Shown here piece by piece: positions 1-5,648 of a stretch of DNA of 6,428 bases. Both the position numbers and the translations under genes were made by a program. The stretch comes from a bacterium (lineage in GTDB: Bacteria > UBP15 > UBA6099): assembly GCA_029573925.1 (NCBI GenBank), contig JAKQBV010000544.1, positions 1-6,428 of the forward strand. The letters are read 5' to 3'. The notes beneath the pieces are model-generated. The model saw nothing but the letters and a program-made list of their open reading frames with translations. It made no database searches and was not told the origin of the DNA. Every line of letters starts with the position of its first letter. Within the stretch, counting starts at the first letter, position 1.

Positions 1-367
1 CGTCGGTCATCTGGATGTGGACTGCCGTTTGTATGATTTCGATTTCGACGAGTTTGTCGATGCCGCGCTGCCTTTCATGAGGGCGATTCATCTTCAGAAT
101 TCAAACCCCGATTATCCTGTCGGAGGCCGCCAGCAGTGGAAGATTCCGGTTCATCCGTCTCACAAGGTGGAGGACGGGTGGCGCGACATCGAGGCTCTTT
201 TAAGAAAAGTCCTCGCCGCGAACCCGGATTGCGCGGTGAATTTCGAGATGAGATATGGAATTCCGGAAGAAAATATTATCTACGAGGAAGGCGTAAACTG
301 GATAAAAAGGCTAATTCCAGAGATTTTGTCCAAAAAAAGACCTTGTCCGGCCAGCTTAACCAATTGA
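1..367 (+). CDS. Sugar-phosphate isomerase/epimerase-like TIM-barrel protein, C-terminal part
   Basis: The reading frame is already open at base 2, so this is the C-terminal 121 residues of a gene that starts before the window. The visible part fits the end of the xylose-isomerase-like TIM barrel (AP endonuclease family 2). It has a GHLDVD strand at residues 2-7, a strand ending in IHLQN, a PVHPS segment, a helix DGWRDIEALLRKVL typical of the last turn of the barrel, and a strand ending in NFE, where the family places its final metal-ligand glutamate. Such proteins are usually cytoplasmic, divalent-metal-dependent sugar isomerases or epimerases. The substrate cannot be told, because the N-terminal half is missing. 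The stop codon TGA at 365-367 lies inside the -35 box of the next promoter, so the following gene need not be co-transcribed. Family assignment is fairly firm; exact function is unknown. Confidence 0.7.
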   Translation, partial: VGHLDVDCRLYDFDFDEFVDAALPFMRAIHLQNSNPDYPVGGRQQWKIPVHPSHKVEDGWRDIEALLRKVLAANPDCAVNFEMRYGIPEENIIYEEGVNWIKRLIPEILSKKRPCPASLTN

Positions 368-392
368 CAACAATATTGATGGCGCTTATCAT
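364..392 (+). promoter_or_regulatory. Sigma70-type promoter for the HDOD gene
   Basis: A perfect -35 box TTGACA at 364-369 is separated by exactly 17 bp from TATCAT at 387-392, which matches the -10 consensus at five of six positions. Transcription would start near 399 and give a leader of about 37 nt before the TTG start codon at 436. The -35 box contains the TGA stop of the upstream gene. The match is seen directly; activity is inferred. Confidence 0.75.
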
Positions 393-423
393 ATTACAGC
401 TTATCTAGTCGAACCGGATTTGT

Positions 424-428
424 GGAGA
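424..428 (+). promoter_or_regulatory. Ribosome-binding site of the HDOD gene
   Basis: GGAGA lies 7 nt before TTG at 436. This supports the TTG start; a GTG at 431 is out of frame, and no ATG is placed suitably for this Shine-Dalgarno site. Confidence 0.7.
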
Positions 429-435
429 ACGTGTT

Positions 436-1302
436 TTGAACGAAACTGCAAGACATAGAATTGTCGAAAAAATCCGCGACCTTCCGACTCTTCCGTCGAC
501 CGTCGCGCAAATTATCAGCGTCACGAACGACCCTGAGGCGAGCGTAGAGGATTTAAAGAAAATCATCGAGGCCGATCAGGTGGTGGCGGGGCGCATCCTT
601 CGCGCCGTCAATTCCGCTTATTACGGCTTTCCGAGGCAGGTGGACACTCTCTCGAAAGCCATAGTCATCCTCGGATTCAACAATGTCCGCTCGATAGCTC
701 TTTCCGTGTCCATCATGGAACTGTTCCCGATGAAAAGCCCGAACTCATTCAGTTATAACCAGTTGTGGGCGCACGCGGTTGGAGTGGCCCACTGCGCACG
801 CTCCATCGCCAGAGTCTTCAATCCGAGGCAGACAGAGCAGTATTTCGTGGCCGGACTGCTTCACGATATCGGTCTTGTCGCCATGAACCAGTGTTTTCCT
901 GACGACTTTATCAACTGCTACAACTCGGCGATTAAGCAAAAACGTCCGTTGTTCGAGGTGGAGGTGGAGAGATTCGAGTTCGACCACGCCGACGTTAGTC
1001 AGTTCGTGGCTGACAGGTGGCTTCTTCCATCCACGCTTTCCACTGCGATAGGCCTTCACCATAGACCTCACGAAGCGAACGACAACGATAAAATCGTTTA
1101 CGCTATTCATACGGCTGATATCATTTGCAAGACGATGGCTTTCGGAGATTACGGCGACAACGCCCCGTTCTCGTTGGACTCGATATATAAGCCTGCGGCG
1201 AAGATGATCGAGATTACTCCCGAAGGCCCTTCGGGCAACCTGAAAAAAATTCTTGCCGAAGACCTCAAAGAGGCCGAAGGTTTCGTGAAATTGTTCAACT
1301 AA
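436..1302 (+). CDS. HDOD-domain signalling protein
   Basis: A complete 288-residue protein with a TTG start supported by GGAGA. Residues about 15-215 form an HDOD domain, a relative of HD phosphohydrolases found in regulatory proteins. Visible are the opening LPTLPSTVAQII, the repeat-like NDPEASVEDLKKIIEADQ, then ILRAVNSAYYGF and LGFNNVRSIALS. Unlike many HDOD proteins, the HD-type residues look largely preserved: H113, the pair H143-D144 within HDIG, H184, H208-H209 and D228. Weak metal binding or residual hydrolase activity is therefore possible. No receiver, GGDEF, EAL or membrane segment is present, so this is a stand-alone cytoplasmic HDOD protein. Family members influence motility, chemotaxis, biofilm or cell-cycle regulation, but nothing here shows which. 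It has its own promoter and converges with the phosphoesterase gene downstream. Confidence 0.92.
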   Translation: MNETARHRIVEKIRDLPTLPSTVAQIISVTNDPEASVEDLKKIIEADQVVAGRILRAVNSAYYGFPRQVDTLSKAIVILGFNNVRSIALSVSIMELFPMKSPNSFSYNQLWAHAVGVAHCARSIARVFNPRQTEQYFVAGLLHDIGLVAMNQCFPDDFINCYNSAIKQKRPLFEVEVERFEFDHADVSQFVADRWLLPSTLSTAIGLHHRPHEANDNDKIVYAIHTADIICKTMAFGDYGDNAPFSLDSIYKPAAKMIEITPEGPSGNLKKILAEDLKEAEGFVKLFN

Positions 1303-1306
1303 TTTA

Positions 1307-1328
1307 TGCGTCAGTTTTATTGACGGCA
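1307..1328. terminator. Weak hairpin between convergent genes
   Basis: CGTCA at 1309-1313 pairs with TGACG at 1321-1325 around a 7-nt loop, and one or two further pairs form past a bulged G. It sits between the HDOD stop at 1302 and the opposing phosphoesterase stop at 1355, where a bidirectional terminator is expected. Neither side has a proper T-tract, so intrinsic termination is doubtful. Confidence 0.3.
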
Positions 1329-1354
1329 ATTATTCTTCATTGGCGGTTTTCGCG

Positions 1355-2647
1355 TCACACCCGCCCCACATCGTCGAATGTCACGTCGAATATCTCATCG
1401 AAGTCCGCTATCTGTCCATCTTCAATCTTTATTGATCTGAATCCCCACGAGGAAGGGTTCCCGCCTGCTATCCCCGCCGCCTTGGTCATTATTTGCCTGA
1501 GACCGCCGTACTGTTTTATTTCGTTGTAGTGCATGTGTCCCACGAGGATGTTAGAGCATCCGCCTTCCGCAAGCCCGGCGGCAAAAGCGTTGGTGTCAGG
1601 TCCCGGAATTTTCATCGTCGAGCCGGATGAGCTTATCCTTTTGCCCCCCATCAGCATTTCAATGGGTATATGGGTGTATGCGATGATGTTCATTCCTCTG
1701 GATTTCGCTTCTTTCATGTCCGCCTGCGCCCAGTTCCACTGAGTAGGGCCGACCATTGAATTTATGAGCGTTCCGGCGAAGGCAGCGTCCGTGTTCCGCC
1801 TGTCGCGCAGTTGCGCGGGCCAGTCGAACGAATTCATCCCGAGCATCCCCAGGTTGCCGTAGTCGAACGAATGATATGTCGGCCCGTAGTTGGCCTTCCA
1901 GTATTCCAATCCGTCGATAACTGTCCCGTCTTCCAGTTTCAGGTAGTAAAGCTCGTGGTTGCCGGGGACTATGAATACAGGGACGTCCAGCCATTTCGTC
2001 ATTGCCTCGTAACCCGTGACGTAGTCCTTCGGGTAAGTCTCCGGGTTCAGCATCAGGTCGCCGGAAAGGACGATGAATTCCGGGTTGCGTTTCGTCAGTT
2101 CCTGCAAAACCCTCCTTCTTATCCTCTCCATGTCGCCTTCTTTCAGGTGTTGAACGTTGAAGTGAATGTCGGTGAGATGAATGAATTCGAATTTGCGCTT
2201 GAATTCCTTAATTGCTTTGACGGCGTTCGGCTGCCTGTCCCAGATATCTCCTCCGAAAACGGCTGTTAGGTTGAACAAGGCTTCAGGCGCGGCGGCGGGG
2301 ATAATCGCTTCGTAGGTTTTAAGGTCGCCAGTCGAACCGGCGGGTTTGAATTCAAGAGAGAAAGTCTTATTGGGATACGCCGACTGCTCGATATACACGC
2401 CCGTCAGTTCCTTGTCTTCCGGAGGCGAAACTGTCAGCTTGAACGAATCTCCGATTTTCGCTATGGCAGGGATGTTGAAAAGGGGAGCCTTGATTTGGTT
2501 GACGCGCAGAACCGGCGCGCCCGGAATAGGGCCTAACGGCGCTCCGAACGCGGCAGCCTCTCTGGGAGCGAACGCGGCGATTCCAAGCGGCAGCCCTGCA
2601 ACGGCTGCCCCCGTTGTTTTCAGAAACTCTCTTCTCGATATGCTCAT
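1355..2647 (-). CDS. Tat-exported calcineurin-like metallophosphoesterase
   Basis: A 430-residue protein. The N-terminus carries a clear twin-arginine signal, SRREFLK at residues 4-10, then a hydrophobic stretch to about residue 27 and an alanine-rich cleavage region near 31-34. Export in folded form to the periplasm or cell surface is therefore expected. Residues about 45-150 form an all-beta-looking N-terminal domain ending in DRQPN (137-141). The catalytic domain follows with all metallophosphoesterase motifs: D160 and H162 in TDIHFN, D197 in SGD, N230-H231 in GNHE, H326 in THIP, and H371/H373 in GHMH. This family hydrolyses phosphomonoesters or diesters with a dinuclear metal centre; the substrate is unknown. 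A weak purine-rich AAGGCGG precedes the ATG. The gene is a tandem paralogue of the next gene upstream, 164 bp away, and is probably the last gene of that operon. Enzyme class is secure; physiological role is not. Confidence 0.92.
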   Translation of the reverse strand: MSISRREFLKTTGAAVAGLPLGIAAFAPREAAAFGAPLGPIPGAPVLRVNQIKAPLFNIPAIAKIGDSFKLTVSPPEDKELTGVYIEQSAYPNKTFSLEFKPAGSTGDLKTYEAIIPAAAPEALFNLTAVFGGDIWDRQPNAVKAIKEFKRKFEFIHLTDIHFNVQHLKEGDMERIRRRVLQELTKRNPEFIVLSGDLMLNPETYPKDYVTGYEAMTKWLDVPVFIVPGNHELYYLKLEDGTVIDGLEYWKANYGPTYHSFDYGNLGMLGMNSFDWPAQLRDRRNTDAAFAGTLINSMVGPTQWNWAQADMKEAKSRGMNIIAYTHIPIEMLMGGKRISSSGSTMKIPGPDTNAFAAGLAEGGCSNILVGHMHYNEIKQYGGLRQIMTKAAGIAGGNPSSWGFRSIKIEDGQIADFDEIFDVTFDDVGRV

Positions 2648-2677
2648 TGTTCAATCCGCCTTTTCTTATACATGTTA

Positions 2678-2734
2678 TTAAATGATTCGACCTTCTGCCA
2701 AGTGTGCCATGCACAAGCTTTTTTCTTTGCGCAT
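2678..2734 (-). CDS. Possible 18-codon ORF between the phosphoesterase genes
   Basis: An ATG at 2732-2734 is preceded by GGGGGA at a spacing of 8 nt, a ribosome-binding site as good as those of the large neighbours. It opens an 18-codon frame (MRKEKSLCMAHLAEGRII) ending in TAA at 2678-2680, 30 bp before the start of the Tat phosphoesterase. It contains a small hairpin (TGTGC, 3-nt loop, GCACA at 2703-2715). It could be a leader peptide or a small protein, but such a short frame may arise by chance and I recognise no family. Confidence 0.25.
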   Translation of the reverse strand: MRKEKSLCMAHLAEGRII

Positions 2735-2811
2735 GATGCTTTTCCCCCAAATAGCTAATGGGAACTTTCATTCAATTCTTCGTATAGTTGTCTGCTTTCT
2801 TGCTTACGGCT

Positions 2812-4044
2812 TCAAATATCGTCTTTCCCTATTGATATGGTTTTCATGTCAACAATCTTGCCGTCTTCGACATAAACTATGCGATATCCCCATAACTCTT
2901 CTTCGAGCTTGCTGTTATGTCCCGCGCCGAGTGTCACCGCCTCGAGCACATTGTCAGTCAGTTGGCGCAATGAATCCATGTGAATGTGTCCCACGAACAC
3001 GTGCGAAATCTTGTATTTGTCGAGGAATTTGATAAACAACGACGAGGACGGCCCTCCGAGTTTTTCAGGTTTCTCTATCCCGAACCGGTTTCCGCCCTGT
3101 ATAAGCTCTACGGGTATGTGGGTAAAAGCGATTATGTTGTCGCCGCGCGCGGATGCTTTCGCCACGTCCTCGCGGAGCCATTTCCACTGCGCGTCATCGA
3201 TAAGAGCGAAGCCTACCGACCCTGTGGCCATCACGTCTTTGTCATATCTGTCCCTCCACCGTGCCGGCCAGTCGAACGTGTCTATGGACAGCACGTGAAG
3301 ATTGGCATAGTTGAATGAATGATAAAGCGGCCCGTAAGCGGCTTTCCAATAGTCCATCCCGTCGATGGCGGAGGGGCCTCTGCGGTCTATGTACATCTCG
3401 TGGTTGCCCGGCGTCATAAAAACCGGAACCTTCAACATATCCCGTAAATTCTCATAACCAGTAACATAATCCCTGTCGTATGTCTCAGGATAAAGGCCGA
3501 GGTCTCCGCCGAAGAGGACGAATTCCGGATTCAGCGCGGTTATTTCATTGAGGATTCTTTCTCGGATGAGATGTCTTTTGTCGGCGGGATTGCCCAATCC
3601 GAGGTTGAAATGTATATCCGTCATGTGTGCGAAAATGTATTTCTTCTTGAACTCCTTTATAACCTTGACCGAATTAGGCTGCCTGTCGAATGTGCCGTCC
3701 TCGAAAGTGAGAACGAGATCATAAAGAGATTCCGGCGTCGGTTCCGGGACGACTGCGCGCCATGTCCGGAGGCCTTCATAATCTGAAGGGTTGAGCAGTT
3801 CAAGCGTGGAAGAAGCGTCTTTGGCGTTTGAAAGGATGAGGAAAGCTTTCACGACCTCCTTGCCGCCTAGCGCCGCGTCCAGCTTGAACCCATCGCCAGC
3901 CTTGACGATAGCCGGAAAGCTCATCAACGGCATCTGAATCTCTTTGATTCTCTGGACAGGAGCAGCCATCGCGACTGTCGATGCCAGAACTATCGTCGCA
4001 ATAAACGCCGTCGCCCATACTCGGCTGCGCTTTAAGTCGATCAT
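2812..4044 (-). CDS. Sec-exported calcineurin-like metallophosphoesterase
   Basis: A 410-residue paralogue of the neighbouring Tat phosphoesterase. An in-frame ATG exists at 4065, but the strong ribosome-binding site GGGGGA sits 7 nt before the ATG at 4044, so I chose the shorter form. Residues 1-27 form a Sec signal peptide: basic start with K5, R6 and R8, a hydrophobic core, and probable cleavage after AMA at 25-27. There is no twin arginine. The N-terminal domain ends in DRQPN at 120-124. Catalytic motifs are complete: D143 and H145 (TDIHFN), D181 (GGD), N214-H215 (GNHE), H309 (THIP), H353/H355 (GHIH). It should act as a dinuclear-metal phosphoesterase in the periplasm or at the cell surface on an unknown substrate. 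It starts 14 nt after the aldolase stop, with the ribosome-binding site almost touching that stop, which suggests translational coupling. Confidence 0.92.
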   Translation of the reverse strand: MIDLKRSRVWATAFIATIVLASTVAMAAPVQRIKEIQMPLMSFPAIVKAGDGFKLDAALGGKEVVKAFLILSNAKDASSTLELLNPSDYEGLRTWRAVVPEPTPESLYDLVLTFEDGTFDRQPNSVKVIKEFKKKYIFAHMTDIHFNLGLGNPADKRHLIRERILNEITALNPEFVLFGGDLGLYPETYDRDYVTGYENLRDMLKVPVFMTPGNHEMYIDRRGPSAIDGMDYWKAAYGPLYHSFNYANLHVLSIDTFDWPARWRDRYDKDVMATGSVGFALIDDAQWKWLREDVAKASARGDNIIAFTHIPVELIQGGNRFGIEKPEKLGGPSSSLFIKFLDKYKISHVFVGHIHMDSLRQLTDNVLEAVTLGAGHNSKLEEELWGYRIVYVEDGKIVDMKTISIGKDDI

Positions 4045-4051
4045 ATTGAAA

Positions 4052-4057
4052 TCCCCC
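4052..4057 (-). promoter_or_regulatory. Ribosome-binding site deciding the Sec phosphoesterase start
   Basis: On the minus strand GGGGGA lies 7 nt before the ATG at 4044 and directly follows the aldolase stop codon (4059-4061). It would lie inside the coding region if the alternative ATG at 4065 were used, so it argues for the shorter protein. Confidence 0.8.
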
Positions 4058-4058
4058 T

Positions 4059-4922
4059 TTACCATGCCCGGCCCGCGCTTCCAAACAATCTGATTTTATT
4101 TCTTACGGATTCCTTCATCGAGTTCATGCCCGGCCTTAGAATTTTCCTCGGATCGATGACGTCCGGATTCGACGCTATGAAATCCGCCACGCCGCGCGCA
4201 AAACTCTTTTGAAGCTCCGTCCCGATATTTATCTTATGTATGCCTCTCTTGACGACCTCGACGCAGGTTTCGTCAGGAGCGCCCGACGCCCCGTGGAGAA
4301 CCAATGGAACCGTCACGAGAGCGGCTATGGCAGAAATCCTGTCGAGATCGATTTTCGCAGTCTGCTTTCTCATTCCATGCACCGTGCCAACAGCCACTGC
4401 GACGGAGTCGATTCCTGTCAGTTCGACGAATCTCTTAGCTTCTTCAGGATCCGTCAGCAGTTCCTCGTCGCCTCCCGGAGCTGAGGAAACGCCGCTCTCG
4501 ACTCCGCCGACGCGCCCTATTTCTCCCTCCACGCTAACGCGCCTTGCTTTCGCCGCCTCCGCAACTTTGCGCGTTTCGGCGACGTTCGCCTCGAAACTCA
4601 GCGACGAGCCGTCGTACATCACCGAAGTGAAACCTTTTCCGACGCACTTCATTATCATTTCCATTTTCTTGCCGTGATCAAGATGAAGCGAGGCGGGGAC
4701 GCCGGCGGCTTCGAGCATCTTTGGGACGGCGTCGAAAAAAAACGGCTCCCCCGCGTACTTTATCGCGCCTTCAGTGACCGCGATGATTATCGGCGATTTC
4801 TCCTCTTCGGCGGCTTCGAGCGCCGCGATGGTCTGCTCGATATTGTTCACATTGAACGCGCCTACCGCGTATCCTTCAGCTTTGGCCCTGTCAAGAAGCT
4901 CTTTGTTGGTTTTCAGCGACAT
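4059..4922 (-). CDS. fba: Class II ketose-bisphosphate aldolase (fructose-bisphosphate aldolase type)
   Basis: A 287-residue zinc-dependent aldolase that would cleave a ketose bisphosphate such as fructose 1,6-bisphosphate into two three-carbon units in the cytoplasm. Family landmarks are intact: GAFNVNN at 21-27, HLDHG at 80-84 with catalytic D82 and zinc ligand H83, EGEIG at 132-136 including the family glutamate, zinc ligands H182 (TVHG) and H210 (LHGASG, with the glycine-rich phosphate loop), and the substrate loop NIGTE at 232-236. The length matches the short branch (about 285 residues) that includes Bacillus Fba as well as tagatose-bisphosphate (GatY/KbaY) and inositol-pathway (IolJ) aldolases, so sugar specificity is not certain. 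AGGA lies 7 nt before the ATG. The gene follows the DUF2505-like gene by 30 nt and precedes a phosphoesterase by 14 nt, so it is very probably in their operon. Confidence 0.9.
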   Translation of the reverse strand: MSLKTNKELLDRAKAEGYAVGAFNVNNIEQTIAALEAAEEEKSPIIIAVTEGAIKYAGEPFFFDAVPKMLEAAGVPASLHLDHGKKMEMIMKCVGKGFTSVMYDGSSLSFEANVAETRKVAEAAKARRVSVEGEIGRVGGVESGVSSAPGGDEELLTDPEEAKRFVELTGIDSVAVAVGTVHGMRKQTAKIDLDRISAIAALVTVPLVLHGASGAPDETCVEVVKRGIHKINIGTELQKSFARGVADFIASNPDVIDPRKILRPGMNSMKESVRNKIRLFGSAGRAW

Positions 4923-4952
4923 GATGTTTTCCTTTCGACGAGATGCTGCGTT

Positions 4953-5465
4953 TCATTCAGTCGGCGGCCCGACTTTTTTGACAAAAACGTTTTTTAGGTC
5001 AACGGCTCCTTTTTCAACGTTTTTCTTCAAATGGTCTATGATTGCCCCCTCGACCAACTGGCCGATGAGCGGTATCTTTATTTCAAGCGTTCCTTCGAAC
5101 TGCCTTCTGGATTTCCCTTCGGTCAGTTTCGCCCACCTGCTAGTGGTTGAGCAAGTAATTTGTTTTTTGAGGAAGTGCGGCTCGATCTTAGTGTCGAACA
5201 TGTATTTCTCGTTGTCCCACACGCTGTGTTCTATGAAGTTCAGCATTTCCGGTCTGATGATTTTCTGCGCGACCTGCGGTATCTGACCATGCACGTTCCA
5301 TTCAAATTTCTTAAAAAGCTTTTTCCCCTCCCATCGCCGCTCAATCTCTTTTCTCGAACTGACGTTCGGCATGTCTTCCATGTTGAGGACTTCTTCGTCT
5401 CCAGCGAGCACGGGGATAAGTTTCTCGAGCGGCCAGTTGAAATCATGGGTCATTTTAAACTTCAT
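4953..5465 (-). CDS. DUF2505/SRPBCC-like protein of unknown function
   Basis: A 170-residue soluble protein. The open frame extends upstream to 5612, but a perfect GGAGG sits 7 nt before the ATG at 5465, and the extra 49 residues would cover a palindrome and a promoter-like sequence, so the short form is chosen. It begins MKFKMTHDFNWPLEKL, as in START/SRPBCC hydrophobic-pocket proteins where the first strand leads into a short helix. It ends with an EGTLEIKIPLIGQLVEGAII strand and a C-terminal helix, which resembles DUF2505. There is no signal peptide or membrane segment and no catalytic motif. SRPBCC folds bind lipids or other hydrophobic ligands; a role here is not known. It appears to be the first gene of the aldolase/phosphoesterase operon. 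The family call rests on overall pattern and is moderate. Confidence 0.8.
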   Translation of the reverse strand: MKFKMTHDFNWPLEKLIPVLAGDEEVLNMEDMPNVSSRKEIERRWEGKKLFKKFEWNVHGQIPQVAQKIIRPEMLNFIEHSVWDNEKYMFDTKIEPHFLKKQITCSTTSRWAKLTEGKSRRQFEGTLEIKIPLIGQLVEGAIIDHLKKNVEKGAVDLKNVFVKKVGPPTE

Positions 5466-5472
5466 CGAGCAT

Positions 5473-5477
5473 CCTCC
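5473..5477 (-). promoter_or_regulatory. Ribosome-binding site of the DUF2505-like gene
   Basis: A perfect GGAGG on the minus strand is 7 nt before the ATG at 5465. It fixes the start and lies only a few bases after the T-tract that follows the upstream palindrome. Confidence 0.85.
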
Positions 5478-5480
5478 ATT

Positions 5481-5503
5481 AAAAAATATCGGCCATGGCC
5501 GAT
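5481..5503 (-). terminator. Perfect palindrome plus T6: terminator, attenuator or operator
   Basis: Bases 5488-5503 form a perfect 16-bp palindrome, ATCGGCCATGGCCGAT. As RNA from the minus strand it folds into a 6-bp stem with a CATG loop, followed after one A by six U's (5486-5481). That is an intrinsic-terminator layout for transcripts coming from the anti-sigma gene. The same element lies between the candidate promoter and the ribosome-binding site of the DUF2505-like gene, so it may instead be an operator or a 5' stabilising hairpin of that mRNA. The structure is seen; its role is open. Confidence 0.6.
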
Positions 5504-5515
5504 GAGAGCTTACAT

Positions 5516-5545
5516 ATTTTATAACAATCGCGGCGGCTTTGTCAT
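5516..5545 (-). promoter_or_regulatory. Candidate promoter of the DUF2505-like/aldolase operon
   Basis: On the minus strand ATGACA (5545-5540; five of six consensus bases) is followed after 18 bp by TAAAAT (5521-5516; five of six). TATAAA at 5523-5518, with 16-bp spacing, is an overlapping alternative. Transcription would start near 5509 and the leader of about 44 nt would begin with the palindrome. The remaining gap up to 5648 shows no convincing gene. Confidence 0.5.
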
Positions 5546-5648
5546 GGAAAAAACCATCGAACCGAACAGAACAAAGAATCGAAGAAAAACAACGACTAAA
5601 CGGTTGGAGCACAATGCGTAAAAGTATGGATGAGGATTATTATGCAAA

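Noticed and set aside
1219..1235. Hairpin CCCGAAG-GCC-CTTCGGG inside the HDOD gene
   Set aside because: It lies in coding sequence (encoding PEGPSG). A-rich rather than T-rich sequence follows on the plus strand, and the T-rich stretch is on the wrong side for the minus strand, so it does not fit a terminator.
2672..2701. TTGGCA-N18-TAACAT as a promoter for the Tat phosphoesterase gene
   Set aside because: The -10 box matches only four of six positions and the element overlaps the small ORF; read-through from the upstream operon is at least as likely.
2703..2724. TGTGC-CAT-GCACA hairpin followed by AGC and six T's, reading on the plus strand
   Set aside because: It resembles a weak intrinsic terminator, but no plus-strand gene leads into it and the stem has only five pairs. 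It may matter only as part of the minus-strand small ORF.
2367..2771. 134-codon minus-strand frame overlapping the start of the Tat phosphoesterase
   Set aside because: It is an out-of-frame shadow of the phosphoesterase signal region, rich in arginine and without any recognisable domain or good ribosome-binding site.
4045..4065. Upstream ATG at 4065 for the Sec phosphoesterase
   Set aside because: It overlaps the aldolase end and would place the strong GGGGGA ribosome-binding site inside the gene; the ATG at 4044 gives correct spacing and a cleaner signal peptide.
5466..5612. 49-residue N-terminal extension of the DUF2505-like protein
   Set aside because: It runs through the palindrome and promoter-like sequence and does not resemble the family start, while GGAGG lies 7 nt before the ATG at 5465.
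5544..5621. 25-codon basic ORF on the plus strand (starts MEKTIEPNRTK)
   Set aside because: There is no convincing ribosome-binding site before its ATG, it overlaps the opposite-strand promoter region, and its lysine/arginine bias simply reflects the A-rich base composition.
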